From Brevibacillus brevis (GTDB taxonomy: Bacteria; Bacillota; Bacilli; Brevibacillales; Brevibacillaceae), in the NCBI RefSeq assembly GCF_900637055.1, contig NZ_LR134338.1:722501-786500 (forward strand): 64,000 nt of DNA, read 5' to 3'. Numbering within the stretch: the stretch's first letter is position 1; each line of letters opens with the position of its first letter. Below the pieces are notes generated by a model. The model was given only the letters and a program-made list of their open reading frames with translations. It was not told the DNA's origin and ran no database searches. The translations under genes and the position numbers were made by a program. Below are positions 1-10,568 of the stretch, piece by piece.

Positions 1-1816
<1,816 letters not shown>

Positions 1817-1863
1817 ACACACTTAGCAACTGATCATGCAGATCCAGTTTTGAATGAATGAAG

Positions 1864-1893
1864 AAGCCATTCCTTAAAGGAATGGCTTTTTTT
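1864..1893 (+). terminator. Rho-independent terminator of the rRNA operon
   Basis: A perfect 10-bp stem (AAGCCATTCC at 1864-1873 with GGAATGGCTT at 1879-1888) and a 5-base loop are followed by a run of T. It lies about 48 bases after the 23S 3' end with no 5S gene between, so the rRNA transcript appears to end here. Confidence 0.9.
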
Positions 1894-2010
1894 ATGATAG
1901 GTTCGGAAACAAACATGTTCCCCGTATCCACTGAAATATAGAAATCCGACCGAAGTTCGTTTCTTCTGGATTGTTATCTCGAGGGACTATAAAGAAAATT
2001 TTTACAAATG

Positions 2011-2040
2011 TTGACAATAACGAATCTAACATAATAATAT
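2011..2040 (+). promoter_or_regulatory. Sigma-A-type promoter of the MBL-fold gene
   Basis: A consensus -35 box TTGACA at 2011-2016 and a -10-like TAATAT at 2035-2040 (18-base spacer) lie about 40 bases before the ribosome binding site of the next gene. Inferred from sequence only. Confidence 0.6.
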
Positions 2041-2079
2041 AACCTTACGTAAAAAACGGATTTTACGGAGGTCTGATTG

Positions 2080-2742
2080 ATGGAAATTTCAAACGGAGTA
2101 GAAATGCTTCAACTAGATTTTCATGGGAGTATCATTCACCCCGTTCTTTTGTGGGACCTGGAAACGGCTCTTTTAATTGACACCGGATTCCCAGGACAAA
2201 TGGAAGATTTACGCATGGCCATGGAAAAGGTAGGAGTATCGTTCGACAAGCTAAAAGCTGTGATTTTGACGCATCAGGATATGGATCATATCGGCAGTCT
2301 TCCTGAGATTTTGCAGGAGTGCGGGGATCATGTTCACGTTTATGCACACGAACTGGATAAACCGTATATTCAGGGGGAGATACCGCTTTTAAAAGACGCG
2401 CACCTTGAGAATCCCCCGAAAGGCAGAGTGGACCATACCTTGCGTGACGGTCAGGAACTGCCATTTTGCGGCGGGATTCGCGTCATCCATACTCCTGGGC
2501 ATACTCCCGGTCATATCAGCCTGTATTTAACGCAAAGCAAGACTCTCATTGCAGGGGATTCGATGTACAGTGTAAACGGGATTCTCGGGGGCATTCATGC
2601 CCCGACCACACCGGATATGAAAGCAGCTCGTCTCTCTTTAAAAAAGTATGTAGACCTCGACATTGCAGCTGTGGTTTGTTACCACGGGGGATTCAGTAAC
2701 GGAAATGTGAAGGATCAGATCGTAGAACTTAGTCAGGAATGA
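2080..2742 (+). CDS. MBL-fold metallo-hydrolase
   Basis: This is a soluble 220-residue protein of the metallo-beta-lactamase fold. The metal-binding signature HQDMDHIG, a form of HxHxDH with the first metal-ligand His followed by Q rather than xH, lies near residues 66-73. Later ligand motifs are also visible: HTPGHTPGH, the Asp of AGDSM, and a His in the C-terminal CYHGG. Family members hydrolyse thioesters, lactones or phosphoesters, and the substrate cannot be read from the sequence. ATG at 2080 is preferred because GGAGGT at 2067-2072 is seven bases upstream; a TTG three bases earlier is too close. The gene stands alone, with its own promoter and a terminator after it. Confidence 0.9.
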   Translation: MEISNGVEMLQLDFHGSIIHPVLLWDLETALLIDTGFPGQMEDLRMAMEKVGVSFDKLKAVILTHQDMDHIGSLPEILQECGDHVHVYAHELDKPYIQGEIPLLKDAHLENPPKGRVDHTLRDGQELPFCGGIRVIHTPGHTPGHISLYLTQSKTLIAGDSMYSVNGILGGIHAPTTPDMKAARLSLKKYVDLDIAAVVCYHGGFSNGNVKDQIVELSQE

Positions 2743-2757
2743 TACTCCATACTCACA

Positions 2758-2793
2758 AAAAATGGCAGCCTGTTTAATCGGCTGCCGTTTTCT
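2758..2793. terminator. Bidirectional terminator between convergent genes
   Basis: A perfect stem GGCAGCC (2764-2770) / GGCTGCC (2780-2786) is flanked by an A run on the left and a T-rich run on the right. It can therefore end the MBL gene on the plus strand and the esterase-like gene on the minus strand. Confidence 0.85.
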
Positions 2794-2819
2794 CTATGCC
2801 AGGCAAATGACCTTACCCG

Positions 2820-4097
2820 TTAATCCTTAATCATAACCGAAGGAGTAGCAGTTCGTATGAAGAGGATCGCATCAAAAGCTTTTGCTGGAACCATCTGCAA
2901 CGTATACAGCTTCTCCATTTTTCCATACCATCCACTAAAAACATCACCGATTGCACTGATTGACTGCGCTTTATTTAGATAGGTGTAAAAATCCTGATGA
3001 TGCTTTGCCTTGGCAAAATCAAGGAATCCATCCGCCATCTCTGTTTGTGCAAATAGGACAGCTAGCCGGTTATTGCCACTATTTTTTACCGTAAACGCTT
3101 TGCGCTCATTGGTAGTGGCGTCCTTCGCAAGGAAGGTGCTTTCGTAGAATTCACTTCCGATTGCGTAATATTGGTCCCACAAGGCTTTTGCGAGATGTGC
3201 CCCCATGCAGGTTGTCATTCCTGCGGAAGTGGAGGTCTTTTCAATGTGTCCATTATGTCCGGCGATGAACATGTTGTTGCGACCGTAATGTTTCTTTTCA
3301 AAGGATAAAATCCACATTACTTTGTCCGCCATATAGTAATCACGGGTGTTGCTATAGTTCGCGTTTGTTCCGCGCAGTGTAGCGTTTTGCTTGATCGCTT
3401 CTGCGAAGGCAGTAGCCAACTCATATTCTTTCTCAGAGCTTTTCGCGATGTAAACGGATTGGTTTTGTTTCATCTGCTCCATCAAGCTTTTTATGTGGGA
3501 GAGTGCTTCCTGTACGAGGGCGACCTTTTGATCATACACCGTTTTATCATTCAGATTCGTAAGCAGCTGCTCATACTTGGTTGCGAGTGTCGGATCAACC
3601 TTTTTCAAATAGGAGAATAGCCCGGTTTTGTTATGGTCATAGCGTTGCATGTCAAAGCCGTAGAAATGAATTTGATCTTTTGCAGCTCGCTGCTCATTAA
3701 AGGCGCGCATCCAAGAGAGAAGCGCGGTCATTTCTTCTGTATGGTAAATCGTAAATCCGATGGCTTTTGCGGCATCCTGCGCAGTTCCGCTTCCGCCTAA
3801 AATGTATTCATTGACCTTTTGTCCACCGCCAAAATCGCCTTCAATGGCAAATACGCGATAACCTTGTTTTTCTACCAGATGCTTAAAAATATCTAACTTC
3901 AGCGTAGTGAATTGCTTGTTGCCATGCGTAGCTTCTCCAAACCCGATGATAGTTTTGGCAGGAAGTTCCATTTTTGAAACAGGGACAAGGTTTGCTTGCA
4001 ATGACTGCTGCAAGGTGTTGGCTGATGCGGGGTGGAACCCTGTCAATACACTCAGGATGATGAACAAGCTGATAGTGAATAGGAGTTTTCTCTTCAT
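2820..4097 (-). CDS. Secreted erythromycin esterase family protein
   Basis: A 425-residue protein with an N-terminal signal peptide (KRK then a hydrophobic stretch, likely cleaved after ASA near residue 26) and an erythromycin-esterase / succinoglycan-biosynthesis-type domain. The family motif GEATHG at residues 54-59 supplies the conserved Glu and His, and a second family motif, AGHNGHI, is present further on. Known members (EreA, EreB) open the lactone of macrolides, but many chromosomal homologues have no proven substrate, so resistance should not be assumed. An exported location is unusual for the resistance enzymes. The start is set by a purine-rich AAAGAGAGAG just upstream of ATG at 4097. 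Confidence 0.88.
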   Translation of the reverse strand: MKRKLLFTISLFIILSVLTGFHPASANTLQQSLQANLVPVSKMELPAKTIIGFGEATHGNKQFTTLKLDIFKHLVEKQGYRVFAIEGDFGGGQKVNEYILGGSGTAQDAAKAIGFTIYHTEEMTALLSWMRAFNEQRAAKDQIHFYGFDMQRYDHNKTGLFSYLKKVDPTLATKYEQLLTNLNDKTVYDQKVALVQEALSHIKSLMEQMKQNQSVYIAKSSEKEYELATAFAEAIKQNATLRGTNANYSNTRDYYMADKVMWILSFEKKHYGRNNMFIAGHNGHIEKTSTSAGMTTCMGAHLAKALWDQYYAIGSEFYESTFLAKDATTNERKAFTVKNSGNNRLAVLFAQTEMADGFLDFAKAKHHQDFYTYLNKAQSISAIGDVFSGWYGKMEKLYTLQMVPAKAFDAILFIRTATPSVMIKD

Positions 4098-4193
4098 GTC
4101 ACTCTCTCTTTCTTGCGTTGATCTTTTGTTCGGGAGTGGATTTTCCTACCATTTCCCCTATTATACTCCTTTATGAAGTCGTTTACTTAGATT

Positions 4194-4229
4194 AAAAAAA
4201 CGCACCTGGGTTTGAGAATCCCCGGGTGC
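4194..4229 (-). terminator. Terminator of the GNAT gene
   Basis: Read on the minus strand, the stem CCCGGGTGC/GCACCTGGG (4202-4229, one mismatch) is followed by seven T (the A run at 4194-4200). It lies just after the stop codon of the acetyltransferase gene. Confidence 0.8.
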
Positions 4230-4241
4230 ATTTTCTCTTTG

Positions 4242-4817
4242 TTACTTTACATATTTTGCGCGATACTCATCTGCCAGCATGGACATGAGAATGGAATCGT
4301 GATAGGCATGGTTGTAATAAAGCGCTTGTCGCTGTACGCCTTCACGCTGGAAGCCGAGCTTTTCATACGTGTGGATGGCACGTTCATTAAATGCGAATAC
4401 GTTTAGCTCGATGCGATGCAGATTGAGGATGCCAAAACCATAATCGAGCATCAGCAGGAGTGCTTCGCTTCCGTAGCCTTTGCCTTGATGGGCATTTTGG
4501 TCAATCGAAATTCGGATAAAGGCGTTGCGATTATTCCGATCGATATCCCCGATCTGGACGTCGCCAATCACCTGATCATTTTCACAAAGGCAGATCAATA
4601 AGAGGACACTGGAAGAGTCCTGGCCTTTGTTCGCGATGTACTGGTGGATTTGCTCCCGCGTGAAATGCTTTTGTGTACCAGTCAGCATGCGCGTTTCCTT
4701 GTTGAACAAGGAGCGGAAGTATAATTCGGTATCTTCTGTGCCGATCGGTCGCAAAAAGACACGTTCTCCTTCCAAAAAGCGAACCGCTGCACTTGTATTT
4801 TGCTGTGTCATAGACAT
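4242..4817 (-). CDS. GNAT family N-acetyltransferase (RimJ/RimL-like)
   Basis: A 191-residue cytoplasmic acetyltransferase that would move acetyl from acetyl-CoA to an amine. The N-terminal GERVFLRPIGTEDTE opening is typical of the RimJ/RimL/SpeG branch. The acetyl-CoA binding loop appears as QGKGYGSEAL (Q/RxxGxG/A) near residue 115, and the closing strand YEKLGFQREG is present near 155. The substrate is unknown; it could be a ribosomal N-terminus, a polyamine or a small toxic amine. ATG at 4817 is preceded by AGGAGG nine bases upstream on the minus strand. The gene is divergent from the MocR gene with about 115 bases between them. Confidence 0.9.
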   Translation of the reverse strand: MSMTQQNTSAAVRFLEGERVFLRPIGTEDTELYFRSLFNKETRMLTGTQKHFTREQIHQYIANKGQDSSSVLLLICLCENDQVIGDVQIGDIDRNNRNAFIRISIDQNAHQGKGYGSEALLLMLDYGFGILNLHRIELNVFAFNERAIHTYEKLGFQREGVQRQALYYNHAYHDSILMSMLADEYRAKYVK

Positions 4818-4933
4818 AGTCGTTGTCCTCCTGTTCGTTCAAAACTTCTTTTTCTTAGGATAACGAGCAAGTGTATACTTGGAAATATGCAGTTTTGTAA
4901 AAATGAAAAGGACAGATGGAGGGGAAAATCGAG

Positions 4934-6355
4934 ATGCTCTTGACCCCAAACTGGCAGGAAAACGACAACGAGCCGCAATACGTACAGCTTTATGCTTATT
5001 TGAAAAAGGAAATCGTCACAGGACGCTTGGCGGTGAGTAGCAAGCTGCCATCCGTTCGCAAGCTGGCTGACTTGCTGGGCTTAAGCACAACACCCGTGGA
5101 GATGGCATACCAACAGCTGCTGGCAGAAGGTTTTATCCAAAGCAAACCGCGCAGTGGGTACTATGTGGAGAAATTGCCTGATCCAGAGGTGAAGCCGGGT
5201 GCTGGTACGAGCGCAAAAACCATCCAGCGTCCCATGCTGCGTGACGAGCGGGAATACGTCTATGACTTTCATCTCTCCCGCAATGATTTTTCGTTATTTC
5301 CAACCATGATTTGGCGTCGCTTGTACAATGAGACGCTTCACATCGAGCAGCAGGAGAATCTTTTTTATGGAGATCCGCAAGGGGAGGCTGGACTCAGGAG
5401 CCAAATCGCTGACTACTTGCGCAGGTACAGGGGTGTCGCTTGTTCACCGAATCAAGTGGTGATTGGGGCGGACCAGTTTGGCTTGCTGTCCCTGATCTGT
5501 TTGATGGTAAAACCGCAGTTCCAACGCATCGGCGTAGAAAATCCGGGGTATTTGCTGTTTGCCAATACGTTTCGCCAGCACGGCTACGACGTGGTGCCGA
5601 TCTCACTGACAGAGGATGGAATTAGCGTCAGAGAGCTTTATGAGTCAGAGGTTGGGTTGGCTGCCGTTTCTTCGGCTCATCAATACCCGCGCGGGATGAT
5701 CATGCCCATATTCAAGCGACTGGAATTGCTCGAATGGGCCAAATGTGTGGGAGGGTACATCATCGAAGACGATTACGACGGAGAGTTTCGTTACCATGGC
5801 AGACCGATTCCGTCTATGCAAGGCTTGCTCCCGCATGCGAATGTCATTTATATGGGGAGCTTTGCGCAGGTATTGGCGCCTGCACTAGGCATTTGGTACA
5901 TGGTCTTGCCAGAATCTTTGCTGGATACGTACTACAACCTTCTGCGCGAGACACTGCTGGAACCATCCTCATCCCGACTGCATCAGCGAACGATGGAAGC
6001 CTTTATGGAAAAAGGATATTTCGAAAAGCATGTCCGCAAAATGCGCAAGCTGTACCGCAAAAAGCATGATGCGCTGCTGCTGGCTGTGCACAAGCATTTT
6101 GGCGAAAGAGCGACAGTCATCGGAGCCGATGCGGGTTTTCACGTTCTGCTGCGGGTAAACAGCGAACGAAGCGAAGAAGAGTTGAGAAAGCTGGCGATTC
6201 AGGCAGGCGTGAGAGCTTCGTCTGCATCGTTTACATGGCTGGTGCCGCCTAATCCTGTGCCAAAAGAGTTTTTCCTCGGCTTCGCGGGCATTTCATTGGA
6301 AAAAATCGACCCCGGTATCAAGGCACTGAGCCAAGCGTGGTTTGGCGATTGTTGA
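4934..6355 (+). CDS. MocR-type regulator (GntR winged helix + aminotransferase-like domain)
   Basis: A protein of about 473 residues with an N-terminal GntR winged helix (residues 12-80; KLPSVRKLADLLGLS is the recognition part) fused to a class I aminotransferase-like domain. The PLP-domain sequence IIEDDYDGEFRY is conserved, but the usual Schiff-base motif GSFSK reads GSFAQ (about residues 310-315). Most MocR proteins have Lys there, so this member may not bind PLP covalently. ATG at 4934 is chosen because GGAGGGG lies nine bases upstream; an earlier in-frame ATG at 4916 overlaps that site. It is divergent from the acetyltransferase gene, and its targets are not evident. Confidence 0.88.
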   Translation: MLLTPNWQENDNEPQYVQLYAYLKKEIVTGRLAVSSKLPSVRKLADLLGLSTTPVEMAYQQLLAEGFIQSKPRSGYYVEKLPDPEVKPGAGTSAKTIQRPMLRDEREYVYDFHLSRNDFSLFPTMIWRRLYNETLHIEQQENLFYGDPQGEAGLRSQIADYLRRYRGVACSPNQVVIGADQFGLLSLICLMVKPQFQRIGVENPGYLLFANTFRQHGYDVVPISLTEDGISVRELYESEVGLAAVSSAHQYPRGMIMPIFKRLELLEWAKCVGGYIIEDDYDGEFRYHGRPIPSMQGLLPHANVIYMGSFAQVLAPALGIWYMVLPESLLDTYYNLLRETLLEPSSSRLHQRTMEAFMEKGYFEKHVRKMRKLYRKKHDALLLAVHKHFGERATVIGADAGFHVLLRVNSERSEEELRKLAIQAGVRASSASFTWLVPPNPVPKEFFLGFAGISLEKIDPGIKALSQAWFGDC

Positions 6356-6380
6356 CAATAAATGTGCAGGCCGTTATGCT
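6352..6380 (+). promoter_or_regulatory. Promoter of the TetR-SMR-DUF5360 operon
   Basis: TTGACA at 6352-6357, a 17-base spacer and TATGCT at 6375-6380 match the sigma-A consensus well. The -35 box touches the stop codon of the preceding MocR gene. Confidence 0.75.
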
Positions 6381-6393
6381 AAGAGTACGTTTT

Positions 6394-6421
6394 GGAAAAT
6401 ATGAAAAACAAAATATTTTCC
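6394..6421 (+). promoter_or_regulatory. Inverted repeat, candidate TetR operator
   Basis: A perfect 9-bp inverted repeat GGAAAATAT (6394-6402) / ATATTTTCC (6413-6421) with a 10-base centre sits just downstream of the promoter and before the TetR ribosome binding site. Position and symmetry fit autorepression by the encoded TetR protein; this is inference. Confidence 0.55.
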
Positions 6422-6445
6422 TTGTTTTCGAGAGGGGGCAAGAAC

Positions 6446-7015
6446 ATGCAGGAGCGAATCCTACAATGCGCCTATCATGAGATTGAGACCAAGGGCGTCC
6501 GTTTCACCATGTCCGATTTAGCTCGGCGCGCAGGCGTTAGCACCAAGACGTTGTATGCGAGCTTTCCATCGAAAGAGGCCTTGATCACCAAAGTCATTGA
6601 AGAAAACATCGAGGACTTGCGTAAAGCGGAAGATCAGATTTTGCATGATCCTGATCTCGATTTGGTAGAGAAGATGCGACAGCTCCTGGCACTCGTTCCG
6701 AACAACTTCTCACGAACCGACCTTCGTGTGTGGTACGAGCTGAAGCGCTACTATCCCGAGCAATGGAAGCTGATCGACGAGTTCAATCAACAGGAGTGGG
6801 AGCATGTCCGAATCATTTTGGAGCAAGGGGTAGAGGAGGGCGTGTTTCGTCGTATCCAGCTTCCAATCTTGATCCAGATGTATACCGGAACGCTCAACCA
6901 GCTGATTGATCAGCAGTTGGCGAACCAGCACCATCTGACGATTGGCGATGCGCTGGATGCGGTCATCGATATTTTACTAGGCGGCATCGTAGATACTTCG
7001 TCTTCAAACAAGTAA
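6446..7015 (+). CDS. TetR/AcrR family regulator (YvaF-like)
   Basis: A 189-residue repressor with an N-terminal helix-turn-helix (SDLARRAGVSTKTLYASF, about residues 25-42, the standard TetR signature) and a helical ligand-binding domain rich in Leu, Gln and Glu. The start at 6446 is preferred because GAGGGGG lies seven bases upstream; the longer frame from 6392 would cross the palindrome. It is followed after 14 bases by an SMR transporter and then a DUF5360 protein, the same three families as yvaF-yvaE-yvaD of Bacillus subtilis. It probably represses its own operon until a toxic cation or drug binds. Confidence 0.9.
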   Translation: MQERILQCAYHEIETKGVRFTMSDLARRAGVSTKTLYASFPSKEALITKVIEENIEDLRKAEDQILHDPDLDLVEKMRQLLALVPNNFSRTDLRVWYELKRYYPEQWKLIDEFNQQEWEHVRIILEQGVEEGVFRRIQLPILIQMYTGTLNQLIDQQLANQHHLTIGDALDAVIDILLGGIVDTSSSNK

Positions 7016-7029
7016 GTAGGAGGAACATA

Positions 7030-7392
7030 ATGAGTTGGGTCTATCTATTAATGGCCATTTTACTAGAGGTGGCTGGAACAACATCGATGAAGCTATCTGA
7101 CGGGCTGAGCAAGCCTGTTCCCAGTGTGATGATGTTTATCTTTTATATTTTGTGCTTCTCGTCGCTGAGCCTGGCGCTCAAGGAAATGGAGGTTGGGACT
7201 GCCTATGCCATCTGGTCGGGTCTCGGCACGGCGATCATCGCGGTCATTGGTGTGGTGGTCTTCAAGGATGCCTTCACTGTCAAAAAACTGATTGCTGTCG
7301 GACTGATCATCGTGGGCTGTGTACTGTTGAATCTGGGGGACACTTCTCACGCGCAATCTTCGAAAGATACAGGAGTAGCTGAGGCGAAATGA
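7030..7392 (+). CDS. SMR family multidrug/metabolite efflux protein (YvaE-like)
   Basis: A 120-residue inner-membrane protein with four predicted transmembrane helices, typical of the small multidrug resistance family. The essential membrane Glu of helix 1 is present (LLEVAGTTSMKLSDG, Glu about residue 13), as is the helix-3 signature AYAIWSGLGT. SMR proteins work as antiparallel dimers that exchange protons for lipophilic cations or guanidinium-like metabolites. ATG at 7030 follows AGGAGG closely. The stop overlaps the start of the next gene by four bases, so the two are translationally coupled. Confidence 0.93.
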   Translation: MSWVYLLMAILLEVAGTTSMKLSDGLSKPVPSVMMFIFYILCFSSLSLALKEMEVGTAYAIWSGLGTAIIAVIGVVVFKDAFTVKKLIAVGLIIVGCVLLNLGDTSHAQSSKDTGVAEAK

Positions 7393-7811
7393 GTGAGAAA
7401 AATGTGAAAGCAATGCTAGTGTTCTTCTGGGTCACCGATGTGGCTTTTGTCGTATACTGGTTCATTACATTTTTGGAGCTTCTCCCTGTGGAATACCTGT
7501 ATCAGGATTACTACGACCCCAATTTGCTCGCCTGGAACCTGTCCTTTTTTCCATTGGATATCTTCATTTCCATCACGGGCTTTGCCAGTCTGTACGCCTA
7601 TCGCAGAGGACGGCATATCTGGAAGCCGCTCGCCATGCTGTCGCTCGTTTTGACGTCCTGTTCGGGTTTGCAGGCAATTGCATTTTGGGCGTTCAAGGCA
7701 GATTACGATTGGTCCTGGTGGATTCCGAACCTGTACCTGCTGATTTACCCGTTATTCTTTTTGCCGGGCTTGATGCGAGAACTGGCAAAAGTGAAGGAAA
7801 GGGATTCTTGA
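7389..7811 (+). CDS. DUF5360 membrane protein (YvaD-like)
   Basis: A 140-residue protein with four hydrophobic segments (about residues 10-30, 50-70, 78-98 and 112-132) rich in Trp and Tyr. It resembles YvaD of B. subtilis, which sits beside the same SMR and TetR genes. No function is established. The ATGA overlap with the SMR gene implies co-expression, and a role as an accessory or modulator of the efflux protein is only a guess. Its stop codon overlaps the -35 region of the glpF promoter. Confidence 0.8.
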   Translation: MSEKNVKAMLVFFWVTDVAFVVYWFITFLELLPVEYLYQDYYDPNLLAWNLSFFPLDIFISITGFASLYAYRRGRHIWKPLAMLSLVLTSCSGLQAIAFWAFKADYDWSWWIPNLYLLIYPLFFLPGLMRELAKVKERDS

Positions 7812-7837
7812 CAAATTTTGTGCAGTAGCTATATAGT
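7808..7837 (+). promoter_or_regulatory. Promoter of glpFK
   Basis: TTGACA at 7808-7813 and TATAGT at 7832-7837 (18-base spacer) give a good sigma-A promoter about 200 bases before glpF. This leaves a long untranslated leader. Confidence 0.7.
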
Positions 7838-7854
7838 AGGTCTTAAGTTAATAG

Positions 7855-7933
7855 TGCTGTGGAGATTGGGAGATCAGCTAATATTTGCAAAATGAGGGCA
7901 TTCGCTCTTGGTTTGCGAGTATTAGCTTTTTTA
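7855..7933 (+). promoter_or_regulatory. glpF leader: GlpP-type antitermination element and terminator
   Basis: The leader has a TGCTGTGGAGA box with two GGAGA copies (7861-7865 and 7869-7873). A terminator hairpin follows, closed by AGCTAATA (7876-7883) and TATTAGCT (7920-7927), with a T-rich tail to 7933. The same box and a comparable hairpin precede glpD. In Bacillus, GlpP with glycerol-3-phosphate lets RNA polymerase read through such leader terminators. Assigning the GGAGA pair as the GlpP contact is inference from the two copies here. Confidence 0.8.
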
Positions 7934-7970
7934 TTTTCTCTCTAGACAAACCACAAAGGAGTTGGCGGAA

Positions 7971-7984
7971 TGTAAGCGCTTTAC
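7971..7984 (+). promoter_or_regulatory. cre-like site in the glpF leader
   Basis: TGTAAGCGCTTTAC resembles a CcpA catabolite-response element, though it departs from the Bacillus consensus by one position in the right half. It lies between the leader terminator and the glpF start, where a bound CcpA could block transcription as a roadblock. Confidence 0.5.
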
Positions 7985-8041
7985 GGGAATCGGTTTGCGT
8001 TTTTTCCAAATGCGTTTTTCCAATAAGGGGGAGGGTGGGGC

Positions 8042-8872
8042 ATGTCTATTTATGTAGGAGAACTGATCGGAACGATGATCTTGATTATCTTGGGGGCAGG
8101 TGTTTGCGCCGGGCAGAACTTGAAAAAGGTGTATTCCCAAAACGGCGGTTGGATTGTGATTACGCTGGGCTGGGGGCTGGCAGTTGCGTGCGGAGCGTAT
8201 GCAGTAGGAAGCATTAGCGGAGCGCATTTGAATCCGGCACTTACGATTGCACTGGCCAGCATCGGTCAATTCCCGTGGGAGCATGTGCCGGGCTACGTGG
8301 CGGCTCAACTGATTGGGGCATTTATGGGGGCGACGTTCGTCTGGATCTTTTATTACCCGCATTGGCGTGAGACGGATGATGCCGGAGCCAAATTAGGAGT
8401 ATTTGCAACGGGTCCCGCGATTCCGAATACAGTCGCAAATCTCTTCAGCGAAATTTTAGGTACGTTTTTCTTAGTGCTCGGTCTACTGGCGATCGGAGCG
8501 AATAAATTTGCAGAAGGACTGAATCCATTTATCGTTGGCTTCCTGATTGTCGCAATTGGTTTATCTCTGGGCGGGACTACCGGCTATGCGATCAATCCGG
8601 CCCGGGACCTGGGACCTCGTCTCGCTCATGCTCTCTTGCCTATCCACGGCAAAGGAAAGTCCAACTGGCGCTATGCATGGATTCCTGTTGTTGGACCTAT
8701 CATGGGAGCAGTAAGTGGAGCATTTTTTTACAAATGGACGTTTACAGATCATTCGCTGACAGGTGTAATAGCATTAGCGGCTTTCATGGTGATTGCCATC
8801 GTGGTCGGAATGACAACCAAAAAATCAATTGGCAGCAAGGAGCGACTCGCATCCGAAAGTGCACGTTCCTAG
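8042..8872 (+). CDS. glpF: Glycerol uptake facilitator (aquaglyceroporin)
   Basis: A 276-residue channel with six membrane spans and two half-helices that lets glycerol cross the cytoplasmic membrane. Both NPA boxes of the MIP family are present: HLNPAL at residues 63-67 and INPARD at 184-189. The Asp after the second box (D189) is the usual mark of glycerol rather than pure water channels. ATG at 8042 follows a strong GGGGGAGGG. It is first in the glp cluster, 52 bases before glpK, and shares its leader control. Confidence 0.97.
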   Translation: MSIYVGELIGTMILIILGAGVCAGQNLKKVYSQNGGWIVITLGWGLAVACGAYAVGSISGAHLNPALTIALASIGQFPWEHVPGYVAAQLIGAFMGATFVWIFYYPHWRETDDAGAKLGVFATGPAIPNTVANLFSEILGTFFLVLGLLAIGANKFAEGLNPFIVGFLIVAIGLSLGGTTGYAINPARDLGPRLAHALLPIHGKGKSNWRYAWIPVVGPIMGAVSGAFFYKWTFTDHSLTGVIALAAFMVIAIVVGMTTKKSIGSKERLASESARS

Positions 8873-8906
8873 ACATAAAGGTAAAAATGAAGGCGATTCC
8901 ATATGA

Positions 8907-10449
<1,543 letters not shown>

Positions 10450-10466
10450 TAGAGATAAGTTAATCA

Positions 10467-10552
10467 TGCTGTGGAGACTACGGAGACAGCCAGTATCAGA
10501 AGAGCAATGACATTGCATTGCTTCTTTTGGATATTGGCTGTCTTTTTCTTTT
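10467..10552 (+). promoter_or_regulatory. glpD leader: second GlpP-type antitermination element and terminator
   Basis: TGCTGTGGAGA recurs at 10467-10477, again with a doubled GGAGA (10473-10477 and 10482-10486). The second GGAGA overlaps the foot of a long hairpin whose arms are 10484-10497 (AGACAGCCAGTATC) and 10530-10543, with an inner AGCAATG/CATTGCT stem and a T-rich tail. This mirrors the glpF leader although the stems differ in sequence, which marks the shared box as the probable GlpP target. Confidence 0.8.
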
Positions 10553-10568
10553 AGAAAGGATGAGAAGA

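Noticed and set aside
2820..4097. Calling the esterase-like gene an antibiotic resistance gene
   Set aside because: The family includes many proteins of unknown substrate, and this one is exported and has no resistance context.
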